Below, piece after piece: positions 34,853 to 42,566 of a stretch of DNA of 64,000 nucleotides. Under the pieces are notes generated by a model that made no database searches, was not told the DNA's origin, and saw nothing but the letters and a program-made list of their open reading frames with translations. Source of the stretch: Pedobacter ginsenosidimutans (lineage in GTDB: Bacteria; Bacteroidota; Bacteroidia; Sphingobacteriales; Sphingobacteriaceae); NCBI RefSeq assembly GCF_001442625.1, contig NZ_LMZQ01000018.1, positions 40,150 to 104,149 of the forward strand, read 5' to 3'. Both the position numbers and the translations under genes were made by a program. Each line of letters opens with the position of its first letter. Position 1 is the first letter of the stretch.

Positions 34853-34866
34853 ACTATCTATGCGCT

Positions 34867-34900
34867 CGGCATGGCCGGTAAAATGGCCTTGCCGTTTTTT
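34867..34900 (+). terminator. Intrinsic terminator after the ThuA/DsbD-N fusion gene
   Basis: Arms cggcatggcc and ggccttgccg (one mismatch) with an 8-base loop, followed by T6. It suggests that the last two genes of the cluster are partly uncoupled from the upstream ones. Confidence 0.8.
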
Positions 34901-34918
34901 AAACCTTTAACTTAAAAT

Positions 34919-35506
34919 ATGAAACCTTTTTTAAGGCTTTGCCTCTTGGCTTCTTTGTGTCTGTTTGCACGTATTTCTGTATCGGCACAAACTGCTGTAA
35001 ACAAAGCTGATTCCTTGCACAATAGGCTTTTATCAGAAATGATCGGCTTGCCTGCAGCCAATTTTGCTTTAAAAGATCTCGATGGAAATGTAGTATCGTT
35101 AAAGGATCTAAAAGGGAAAGTAGTTGTACTCGATTTCTGGTCTACATGGTGTGTGCCCTGCAAAAAATCTTTTCCTGCGATGCAACTTGCCGTTAATACC
35201 TATAAAAATGATCCTTCTGTAAAATTCTTATTTATCCATACCTGGGAAACCACCAAAACACCAGTTGAAGATGTAAAAAAATACATCGCACAATCGGGTT
35301 TTAATTTCCAGGTGTTAATGGACCTGAAAGATGAAGCCGGGCGTAATGCTGCGGTTGAAGATTATGGCGTAAGTGCCATCCCTGCAAAATTCATCATCGA
35401 TAAAGCAGGCAATATTGTATTTAAACTAACCGGGTTCACCGGAACCGATGCCGCTGCGCTCCAGGAAATTTCTGAGCGGATTAAACTGGCAAAAAATCAT
35501 AAATAA
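34919..35506 (+). CDS. TlpA-family thioredoxin-like protein
   Basis: A 195-residue exported protein: signal peptide 1-23 (ISVSA), then an AhpC/TSA-TlpA thioredoxin fold with Cys78 and Cys81 in WSTWCVPCKKSFP and the cis-Pro in VSAIPAKFIIDKAG. It is probably a periplasmic disulfide reductase. It ends 2 bp before the protease gene, indicating a shared message and a possible functional link, for example keeping thiols of the protease or its substrate reduced. That link is inference. Confidence 0.9.
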   Translation: MKPFLRLCLLASLCLFARISVSAQTAVNKADSLHNRLLSEMIGLPAANFALKDLDGNVVSLKDLKGKVVVLDFWSTWCVPCKKSFPAMQLAVNTYKNDPSVKFLFIHTWETTKTPVEDVKKYIAQSGFNFQVLMDLKDEAGRNAAVEDYGVSAIPAKFIIDKAGNIVFKLTGFTGTDAAALQEISERIKLAKNHK

Positions 35507-35508
35507 TA

Positions 35509-37185
35509 ATGAATAATTCTATAAAGGGAATAGCAGTGACTGTAGTTATGCTCTTCAGCTTAAATGCTGTGGCCCAGAAAAAACAGGTTGCCAAATTCCA
35601 GAAAATCATTGCAGAAGCGGTTAAAAAAGCATACCCTGCAAGTGTACGGATGTGGGGTTTCGATGTACAGCAGAATCAAAGAACAAGTGCACAGTTTAGC
35701 GGCGTGGTGGTGAGTGCCGATGGTTACATCTTAACTGCTGCACACACCATTCTACCAGGTAAAAATTATAAGGTTTTTTTTTCCGATGGTCGCGAATGCA
35801 TTGCCCTGGCTCTAGGTAAAATAGAAAATAAAGATATGCCCGGTATTCCAGATGTGGGCATGATGAAAATTACAGATAAAGGCATCTATCCATTTGCAGA
35901 GATGGGTTATTCGGCAAGTTTACTTAAAAACGAACCTTGTATCAGCATTTCTTATACCGAAAGCTTAAATCAAAACCTGCCAACCTTAAGATTAGGAAAT
36001 ATTGCAGAAGTGAAAAATGAATATGGTTTTATTCGCTCAACCTGCAAAATGGAACCTGGCGATTCTGGTGGCCCGTTATTCGATTATTATGGCCGTGTAA
36101 TCGGGTTGCACAGTGCCATTGATGTTTCAGAAGAAATGAATTTTGAAATTCCAGTCGACCTTTACCGCCGTTATTGGACAGCTTTAAACAGTGAAAAACT
36201 CTATACGGCTTTCCCAGAAAAGAGGGATAGTGTTAAAACAGATCCCTTGTCTTTGCTACTACAGAAAGAAAACAAACAAAAGGCTTTACATCCTGATTTT
36301 GATCTGCCAACGCTTAAAAATAGCTGCTTTTCCATCAAAAGTATGATAAAAGGAAAAAACCAGGATATTTACTGCATTTTATTGAATGTTAGCACAGCAA
36401 ATGGAGCTAAAAAACAGTTTCTATTGAGTAAAAACACTATGGTTGGCGAACAAGCACAATGCAATATTAATGGAGTTGCCGTGCCAATTAAGTTAATTGG
36501 AAAAGATCAGGAAAAAGACCTGGTTTTATTTGAACTTGAACAGCAAATAACCGGTGGAATTGATTTAAATATTTCTGATAGCGACAGCGTTAAAATAGAA
36601 ATGGGTAAACTTCTTTATAGCATTGATCCCGCTGGCAAAGTGATGCGCAGTATTTTGGGTAGTATGTTATTTAATTTGCCGAAAATTAACAGTCAGCCTT
36701 ATTTGGGCGCGATGGTGGTTTATAATTCCAGCCCCGTTCAGTTTTCGTTAATCAAAGCAGGGAGTCCGGCAGAAAAAGCGGGAATAAAAGTTGGGGATGA
36801 ACTGATCAGTATGAATGGTAAACTGATAAAAAAAGCAAGTGAATTTGCCCCAGAAATGCTGAAATATTGGGCAGATGATGAAGTTACTTTTGAATGGGAA
36901 AATGCTTCAGGTAAGATGAGTAAAACATTAAAACTGGAGGGACGGGGGCAGTCGGTTTCTAATCATCCGGCAGAGAAATTTGAAGGTGGAAAGTCGGAGC
37001 GGAGAGATGGTTTTAATGCTGTTTTTACACACGATGCGGCCATCAAGCCTAATGCATGCGGTTCGCCTGTTTTCGATTGGCAAGGTAATTTTTATGGGAT
37101 TAATATCGCCAGGTTTAGCCGAACAACCACGGTGGTGATACCAAAGAAAACGATAATAGATTTTGTTTTGAAGACTATTCAGTAG
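35509..37185 (+). CDS. Trypsin-like serine protease with PDZ and a degenerate second protease half
   Basis: A 558-residue exported protein (signal peptide to about residue 22). The first S1C/DegP-like domain has a complete triad: His79 in LTAAHTI, Asp115 in GIPDVGMMKI and Ser186 in EPGDSGGPL. A PDZ domain at about 405-480 is marked by AGSPAEKAGIKVGDELISM. The rest (about 260-400 and 500-558) looks like a second trypsin-type fold, in which the nucleophile loop reads NACGSPVFDW instead of GDSGGP and the triad is not complete. It may degrade or sense proteins in the periplasm, next to the thioredoxin encoded 2 bp upstream. Confidence 0.8.
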   Translation: MNNSIKGIAVTVVMLFSLNAVAQKKQVAKFQKIIAEAVKKAYPASVRMWGFDVQQNQRTSAQFSGVVVSADGYILTAAHTILPGKNYKVFFSDGRECIALALGKIENKDMPGIPDVGMMKITDKGIYPFAEMGYSASLLKNEPCISISYTESLNQNLPTLRLGNIAEVKNEYGFIRSTCKMEPGDSGGPLFDYYGRVIGLHSAIDVSEEMNFEIPVDLYRRYWTALNSEKLYTAFPEKRDSVKTDPLSLLLQKENKQKALHPDFDLPTLKNSCFSIKSMIKGKNQDIYCILLNVSTANGAKKQFLLSKNTMVGEQAQCNINGVAVPIKLIGKDQEKDLVLFELEQQITGGIDLNISDSDSVKIEMGKLLYSIDPAGKVMRSILGSMLFNLPKINSQPYLGAMVVYNSSPVQFSLIKAGSPAEKAGIKVGDELISMNGKLIKKASEFAPEMLKYWADDEVTFEWENASGKMSKTLKLEGRGQSVSNHPAEKFEGGKSERRDGFNAVFTHDAAIKPNACGSPVFDWQGNFYGINIARFSRTTTVVIPKKTIIDFVLKTIQ

Positions 37186-37505
37186 CTTGGTTTTCGCCAC
37201 GGAAACACAGAAGGCACGGAATTTCTATTGGTCGGTGTCTCACCAACCAATACGTTAAGCCCCGAAGTAAGACACCAACTGATAACACAATTGTAGCGTT
37301 CAGGAAGAAGGCTTTTTCAGCCGACGAAGCAATCTTACAACGATCGCTACTGCGTGTGCATTTCTATTTAATTGTCATCCTGAGCCTGTCGAAGGATCTT
37401 TTATTATTCAAGTGGTCGGTGTCTCACCGACTACTACTTAGGATTTACTGCCAAATATACTTCGGTCGGTGAGACACCAACCGATAAGAAATGAAAGTAC
37501 TATGC
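37186..37505. repeat. Convergent intergenic region with REP-like palindromes and dispersed repeats
   Basis: This 320-bp gap contains three copies of a short palindrome ggtcggtg-(tct/aga)-caccgacc: 37227-37251, 37411-37435 and, in inverse orientation, 37462-37484. It also holds a gccacggaaacacag-type repeat (about 37197-37210) and gtcatcctgagcctgtcg..gatct (37374-37399), which recurs inverted at 47317-47342. No gene was seen. Confidence 0.75.
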
Positions 37506-38777
37506 CTATTTCTTCAGTAACGTATCAATCTCGGTATTAAATTCTTTCACAAATTCATCATAAAATTTGCCTGTGGCCGGACCATTAAAACCAGTATGGA
37601 TTTGCGCTACATTGCCCTGTTTATCAATAATTATCGTGGTTGGGAATGATAAAAAAGAATCGAGTGCAGGCAATGATTCTGATACGACCTGTTTATCGGC
37701 AGTACCCGCAATAACCTGGTCGTAATCTATTCCAAAACGTTCGCGGAAACGTGTCATCACCTTTTTTGCATATTCAGGTTCGGTTGAGCGTTCGTAATGC
37801 AAAGCAATAATTTCTACACCACGTTTCTTGTTTTCCTTATACCAGGGCGCAATAAAAGTAGCTTCGTCAACACAATTTGGGCACCAGCTTCCGGTTATGG
37901 TTAAAATCACCACCTTATTTTTATATTTTTCATCCTTTAATGAAATCTTTTTGCCGTTGATATCAGGAAAGCTAAAATCAAGCGTTTTGTATCCTTTTTT
38001 CAGATAGGTAAGTTTGTAAGGATCGGGCAGGGCCGCATCTTTATTTTTAGTTCCGGTAAAAGGCTGGCTTCCCCTTGCACCTAAAATTTCTCCAGTTAAT
38101 GAGCCATCTGGCAGGAAAGTTCCTTTGTAATAGGAAGGAGAGGAGCCAATAAAACTCGAAAGTTGAAATTCATTTCCTTTTACTACACCTTCCAGATAAC
38201 GCGAATCGCCTGTTACACGGAGAAAAGTGCCTGTAAGTTTGTTACCTGTCTGCTTAAATAAACCTACTGTTTTTTCTTCCTTACCATTTGGCGATTTAAA
38301 AACTACATCATAACTGCCAGAATAATCTGCCGTTGCAGGTTTATCTGCCGTTTTAAAACGATAATTTTTTCTTTCAGCAACAATTACCAAAGGTTTGCCA
38401 GTTTTATCCTGTTTTCTTAATGCACCTGTTAATTGGTCACCATCTATCGCAAATGCGAGTTCGTTATCAAACTGATCCAGTTTTACGAAAAGCGAATCGG
38501 TCGTTTGTTTTACAAGGCCACCTTCGAAGCTTTCTTCAGCATTGCGGAAATATAATTTCTGCTGACCGCTTTTTTCGCTGATTTCGAAGTTAAAAGGGAT
38601 CTCTAATCCTTCCTTTACCTTAGCTATTCCACGCCAGCTACCGAGCGCAACAAAAGCATGTTGTTTTTTCTCTTGAACCTTTGCTGCTTGCTTATTGGCT
38701 AAGACAGTATTTTCCTGGGCATAGATAAAAGTTGTTGATATGGCCAATATGGCTGTTAAAAGGGACTTTAGTTTCAT
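37506..38777 (-). CDS. TlpA-family protein with CPNC thioredoxin domain
   Basis: A 423-residue exported protein. The signal peptide (residues 1-20, TFIYA) is followed by two beta-rich segments (about 45-250) with repeated fragments such as SGSYDVVFKSPNGKEEKT and LTGALRKQDK/LTGTFLRVTG/LTGEILGARG. The C-terminal thioredoxin fold has Cys299 and Cys302 in TGSWCPNCVDEA and cis-Pro in FPTTIIIDKQG. It is probably a periplasmic thiol oxidoreductase. It is divergent from the SAM-riboswitch-controlled SusCD operon, and the shared intergenic region hints at a link to sulfur metabolism, which is inference. Confidence 0.85.
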   Translation of the reverse strand: MKLKSLLTAILAISTTFIYAQENTVLANKQAAKVQEKKQHAFVALGSWRGIAKVKEGLEIPFNFEISEKSGQQKLYFRNAEESFEGGLVKQTTDSLFVKLDQFDNELAFAIDGDQLTGALRKQDKTGKPLVIVAERKNYRFKTADKPATADYSGSYDVVFKSPNGKEEKTVGLFKQTGNKLTGTFLRVTGDSRYLEGVVKGNEFQLSSFIGSSPSYYKGTFLPDGSLTGEILGARGSQPFTGTKNKDAALPDPYKLTYLKKGYKTLDFSFPDINGKKISLKDEKYKNKVVILTITGSWCPNCVDEATFIAPWYKENKKRGVEIIALHYERSTEPEYAKKVMTRFRERFGIDYDQVIAGTADKQVVSESLPALDSFLSFPTTIIIDKQGNVAQIHTGFNGPATGKFYDEFVKEFNTEIDTLLKK

Positions 38778-38889
38778 TGGGATGTGTGTTTGACGACTAA
38801 ATTAGTAGACAAAGATATGGATGTAATTGGCAAAGAAAAAATATTTCAATAAAAATCTATAAAAACTATAGGATAAATGGAATAAGTTA

Positions 38890-38897
38890 TACCTTTG
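38890..38897 (+). promoter_or_regulatory. -7 element for the SAM riboswitch transcript
   Basis: TAccTTTG matches the Bacteroidota -7 consensus and would start transcription near 38903, just before the riboswitch P1 stem at 38916. A good -33 TTTG was not found at the expected distance. Confidence 0.5.
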
Positions 38898-38915
38898 CAG
38901 CTGTTATTTTAAAAT

Positions 38916-39019
38916 ACTTATCAAGAAAGGCGGAGGGAATGGCCCTGTGAAGCCTTAGCAACCATCTAATTTTAGAAATGGTGCTAATTCCATCTCAGAT
39001 GAATCTGGGGTAGTTAAGT
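38916..39019 (+). ncRNA. SAM-I (S-box) riboswitch
   Basis: The aptamer is easily recognised: actta/taagt P1 arms, the GAGGGA..GGCCC core, TGAAgCC, GCAACC, then the P3 return GGTGCTAATTCC and a P4 hairpin cagat-gaa-tctgg. It binds S-adenosylmethionine. An intrinsic terminator follows at 39054, so high SAM should stop transcription before the SusC/SusD genes. SAM-I riboswitches normally control methionine/cysteine genes; here the first large gene is an outer-membrane importer. Confidence 0.97.
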
Positions 39020-39053
39020 CAGTTGTTTGCGTTATCCTTATAAGAATATATGG

Positions 39054-39086
39054 AGCACTTCTGATTTATGGGGTGCTTTTTTTTTG
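39054..39086 (+). terminator. Expression-platform terminator of the SAM riboswitch
   Basis: Stem agcactt / ggggtgct (five Watson-Crick and two G-T pairs) with a 10-base loop, followed by a run of ten T. It lies 35 bases after the aptamer, the normal place for a transcription-attenuation switch. Confidence 0.85.
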
Positions 39087-39136
39087 CCCCCGATGCACGC
39101 TTGAAAAGTAAATACGGTTTAAAGAAAATTATTCAA

Positions 39137-39211
39137 ATGAAAAAAACAGACGAGCTAAAAGCCATTAATGCAAACCTTAATGCATATTTCCGAATGCGCA
39201 TGCCCTGTTAA
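39137..39211 (+). CDS. 24-codon leader ORF ending Met-Arg-Met-Pro-Cys
   Basis: ATG at 39137 opens a 24-residue ORF beginning MKKTDELKAINANL and ending YFRMRMPC-stop. It lies downstream of the riboswitch terminator and upstream of susC. The terminal Cys codon (39206-39208) and stop (39209-39211) fall inside the 5' arm of the hairpin at 39204-39231, and the two Met codons just precede that arm. This is the geometry of a leader peptide that reads sulfur-amino-acid supply. I do not recognise a named family, and translation is not proven. Confidence 0.6.
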   Translation: MKKTDELKAINANLNAYFRMRMPC

Positions 39212-39231
39212 AATCGCTCCATTTTAACAGG
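39204..39231 (+). terminator. Hairpin overlapping the leader ORF stop (candidate attenuator)
   Basis: Perfect 11-bp arms cctgttaaaat and attttaacagg with a 6-base loop, followed by cttcttta, a weak U-tract. It begins within the last codons of the 24-residue ORF and lies 114 bases before the susC ATG. Confidence 0.65.
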
Positions 39232-39345
39232 CTTCTTTAGGCTAACCATTCCTTATTTATTTTTTAAAAACAAATACGATTTAGTCGTAGTGGAATTGTT
39301 TTGCCCAAAAATATTATCCCTTTTTAACTAATTAACTACATACTT

Positions 39346-42300
39346 ATGTTTAAAAATTTAAAATCAATAACATTTATCCTGCTGTTCTTCCTGGCGCAAA
39401 AGCTTTCTGCTCAGGATGTAACCGTTACCGGAACGGTAAAGTCGGCAGATGGTGAAACACTCCCTGGTGTTTCCATTTTAATAAAAGAGACTAAACAAGC
39501 CTCCATTTCTGATGCTAAAGGAGCTTTTTCTATTAGTGCACCAGATAAGGGTACATTGGTATTTTCTTATATCGGTTTTAAGAGTCAGGAAATACAGATC
39601 AATAAAAATGCCGGCCCCATTTCGATCATTCTTCAGTCAAGCGATAATGCGCTGGATGAGGTAGTGGTTACCGCATTGGGTATTTCAAGGCAGAAGAAAT
39701 CGCTTGGTTATGCTGTTCAGGAATTAAAAGGACAGGATTTAGCCGAAGCTAAAGAATCTAACCTGGTAAATGCACTGGCCGGAAAAATAGCAGGTGTTAG
39801 GGTAACCAATAGCCAGGGGAGCATGGGTTCCTCGCGTGTGGTCATCAGAGGGGAAACATCTATTGCCGGAAATAACCAGCCATTATTTGTGGTTGATGGG
39901 ATTCCGGTAGATAATTCTCAGTTAAATTCGGCAGGGGCTAGAGATTATGCCAATACCATTTCGGATATTAATCCCGAAGATATAGAATCAATGAGTGTGT
40001 TAAAAGGACCAAATGCCGCTGCACTATATGGTTCGAGGGCTGCAGCAGGGGTTATCCTCATTAAAACCAAAACAGGTAAATCGAAAAAAGGATTAGGCAT
40101 TGCCATTAACTCAAACGCGGTTTTAGAAACCTTGCTTACGCTACCCGTCTATCAAAATGCTTTCGGTCAGGGATCGGAAGGCAAATTTAGCTATGTAGAT
40201 GGTGCAGGTAAAGGCATTAACGATGGAGTAGATGAAAGCTGGGGCCCTAAATTGGATGGCAGATTAATTCCACAATTTTATTCGAAGGGAGTAGCGGTGC
40301 CATTTGTGGCGCATCCAGATAATGTGCGCGATTTCTTCCAGACCGGATACTCATTAAATAATGGGGTATCGGTTGCAGATGCAGGCGAAAAGTATGATTA
40401 CCGGATTTCATACAATAACCTGAAACAGGTAGGTATAGTACCAAACTCTGGTCAGGGCAAAAATTCGTTTGTGCTCAATACATCATTAAAAATAACACCG
40501 AAGTTAACCTTAACTGCCAACGCAAATTATAGCAAGCTTAATTCTGATAATTTACCTGGAACGGGTGGTTCGAGATCAACCAGTACCATGTTACAGTTTA
40601 CCTGGTTCGGCCGTCAGGTTGATATCAACCAATTAAAAGATTATTTGGATGAAAATGGAAAAACGTTTAACTGGAACAACAGCTATTACAGCAATCCTTA
40701 TTGGGTAGCTTACGAAAATACCGTATCGCAAAACCGTAGCCGGATTATTGGAAGTTTAGCCCTGAATTATAAGATTATTGATGGACTTGATTTCAACTTC
40801 AGATCGGGAACGGATTATTACAACGATAGACGTAAAGTTAGGATTGCCTATGGTACCAATGGAACACCTTTCGGTTCTTATACTGAGAGTGCCTTTACGG
40901 TAAGTGAAAATAATACTGATGCGACATTAAACTTTAACAAACAGTTAAATGATGATTTTAGTCTCGAATTGTTAGGTGGTGGTAACATCCGCAGGCAATA
41001 CATCGAGCAGAACGATCAAAGTGCACCTAAATTGGCCATCGCCGGACTTTATACCCTTAAAAACTCTCGTGATCCGCTAATTTCATCAAATAATTTATCA
41101 AGATTAAAATCTTACAGTGTTTATGCATCCGGACAGCTTGGTTTCAGAAATTACCTGTTTGCCAACATCACGGCACGTAACGATTGGTCATCTACCTTAC
41201 CAGCGCAGAACAGGTCGTATTTTTACCCGTCATTTAACGGAAGTTTTGTAGCAACCGAAGCATTTGACATTAAAAGTGAAGTACTTAATTATTTGAAAAT
41301 ACGCGGAGGCTGGTCTAAAGTGGGTAAAGATGCCGATCCTTATCGCTTGATTAATACTTACGCATTTGGTACACCGTTTAGCATAAGTTCTGATCTACAA
41401 AAATTATATCCCAACATTGTTATTGCAAATCCTCAGCTAAGTCCGGGTGCTATAGATTTAAATCCTAATCTCAAACCAGAGACTACCACATCTACAGAAC
41501 TGGGGGTTGAAGCGGTATTCTTTAATAAAAGGTTACGCTTCGATTTAAGTGCATACAATACCAATAGTTATAATCAGATTTTAGCTGCTGATGTAAGTCA
41601 GAGTACTGGTTTCAGCTCAAAATTGCTTAACGCTGGCAAAATCAACAATAAAGGGATAGAAGCACAATTGGGAATTACGCCAGTAAAAAAAGCCTTTACG
41701 TGGGATATTGATGTAAATTTTGCTGCAAACCGAAGTAAGGTGATAGAATTAGATGCCGAAAAATTATTAACAAATTATGTAGTGGCTTCTAACTCGGCAC
41801 AGGTTATTGCTACCGTTGGTCAGCCTTACGGCTCATTGTTCGGATCAGCATATTTGAGAGATGGTAATGGTAATATTGTTGTAAACGCTACGGGAGCACC
41901 AGCAACAAATCCTACTAAGCAGGTATTAGGGAAATATACTCCGGATTGGATTGGTGGTGTGTATAATACTTTCACCTATAAAGGTATCAGTTTAGGGGTA
42001 TTGGTTGATGCAAGTTTCGGTGGTTCTATCTATAATGGTACCTATGCAACAGGTACATATACAGGAGTATTGGCTTCTACACTTCCGGGAAGGGCAGCTG
42101 AATATGGAGGTATTTCTTACTATTATCCAGGCAATGATAAAACCAAAGGAACGGTAAGGGTAAATGGTACAGCTCCGGCAGGTGTAACGGTTTACGATGA
42201 CGGGATTATTTTTGATGGTGTAACGGCTGATGGTAAACGCAATGAGAAAGTATTACCAGCTCAACAATATTATAAATCGTTCAGAAATATTGATGAAGCA

Positions 42301-42555
42301 AATATTTTCGATGCTTCATATGTAAAACTCCGCGAGGTTAAATTAAGTTATAACCTGCCATCAAAATGGCTTCGCCCATTAAGTTTACAAGGCGTTTCAG
42401 TATCACTTGTGGGGCGCAACCTTTGGATTATCCACCGCAATACAGTAGATATCGATCCAGAGGTGGCTTTTAATACTGGTAATGGTCAGGGGTTGGAAAG
42501 TTTATCTAACCCAAGCACACGCAGTTATGGTATCAATCTAAATGTTAAATTTTAA
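39346..42555 (+). CDS. SusC/RagA-type TonB-linked outer-membrane protein (SAM-riboswitch controlled)
   Basis: A 1069-residue SusC protein: signal peptide (residues 1-22, KLSAQ), CarboxypepD_reg-like domain (TVTGTVKSADGETLPGVSIL), TonB-box-like DEVVVTALGIS, plug (GPNAAALYGSRAAAGVILIK) and barrel ending STRSYGINLNVKF. It has no STN domain, so a FecI/FecR relay is unlikely; control is by the SAM riboswitch and leader upstream. With the SusD gene 11 bp downstream it should form an importer. The regulation suggests a sulfur-containing nutrient such as methionine, cysteine, peptides or sulfonates, but the sequence does not show which. Confidence 0.95.
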   Translation: MFKNLKSITFILLFFLAQKLSAQDVTVTGTVKSADGETLPGVSILIKETKQASISDAKGAFSISAPDKGTLVFSYIGFKSQEIQINKNAGPISIILQSSDNALDEVVVTALGISRQKKSLGYAVQELKGQDLAEAKESNLVNALAGKIAGVRVTNSQGSMGSSRVVIRGETSIAGNNQPLFVVDGIPVDNSQLNSAGARDYANTISDINPEDIESMSVLKGPNAAALYGSRAAAGVILIKTKTGKSKKGLGIAINSNAVLETLLTLPVYQNAFGQGSEGKFSYVDGAGKGINDGVDESWGPKLDGRLIPQFYSKGVAVPFVAHPDNVRDFFQTGYSLNNGVSVADAGEKYDYRISYNNLKQVGIVPNSGQGKNSFVLNTSLKITPKLTLTANANYSKLNSDNLPGTGGSRSTSTMLQFTWFGRQVDINQLKDYLDENGKTFNWNNSYYSNPYWVAYENTVSQNRSRIIGSLALNYKIIDGLDFNFRSGTDYYNDRRKVRIAYGTNGTPFGSYTESAFTVSENNTDATLNFNKQLNDDFSLELLGGGNIRRQYIEQNDQSAPKLAIAGLYTLKNSRDPLISSNNLSRLKSYSVYASGQLGFRNYLFANITARNDWSSTLPAQNRSYFYPSFNGSFVATEAFDIKSEVLNYLKIRGGWSKVGKDADPYRLINTYAFGTPFSISSDLQKLYPNIVIANPQLSPGAIDLNPNLKPETTTSTELGVEAVFFNKRLRFDLSAYNTNSYNQILAADVSQSTGFSSKLLNAGKINNKGIEAQLGITPVKKAFTWDIDVNFAANRSKVIELDAEKLLTNYVVASNSAQVIATVGQPYGSLFGSAYLRDGNGNIVVNATGAPATNPTKQVLGKYTPDWIGGVYNTFTYKGISLGVLVDASFGGSIYNGTYATGTYTGVLASTLPGRAAEYGGISYYYPGNDKTKGTVRVNGTAPAGVTVYDDGIIFDGVTADGKRNEKVLPAQQYYKSFRNIDEANIFDASYVKLREVKLSYNLPSKWLRPLSLQGVSVSLVGRNLWIIHRNTVDIDPEVAFNTGNGQGLESLSNPSTRSYGINLNVKF

Positions 42556-42566
42556 TTATCTCCATT

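Noticed and set aside
38916..39019. Other riboswitch classes (cobalamin, TPP)
   Set aside because: The core words GAGGGA, GGCCC, GCAACC and GGTGCTAATTCC are specific to SAM-I; no cobalamin or TPP signature was seen.
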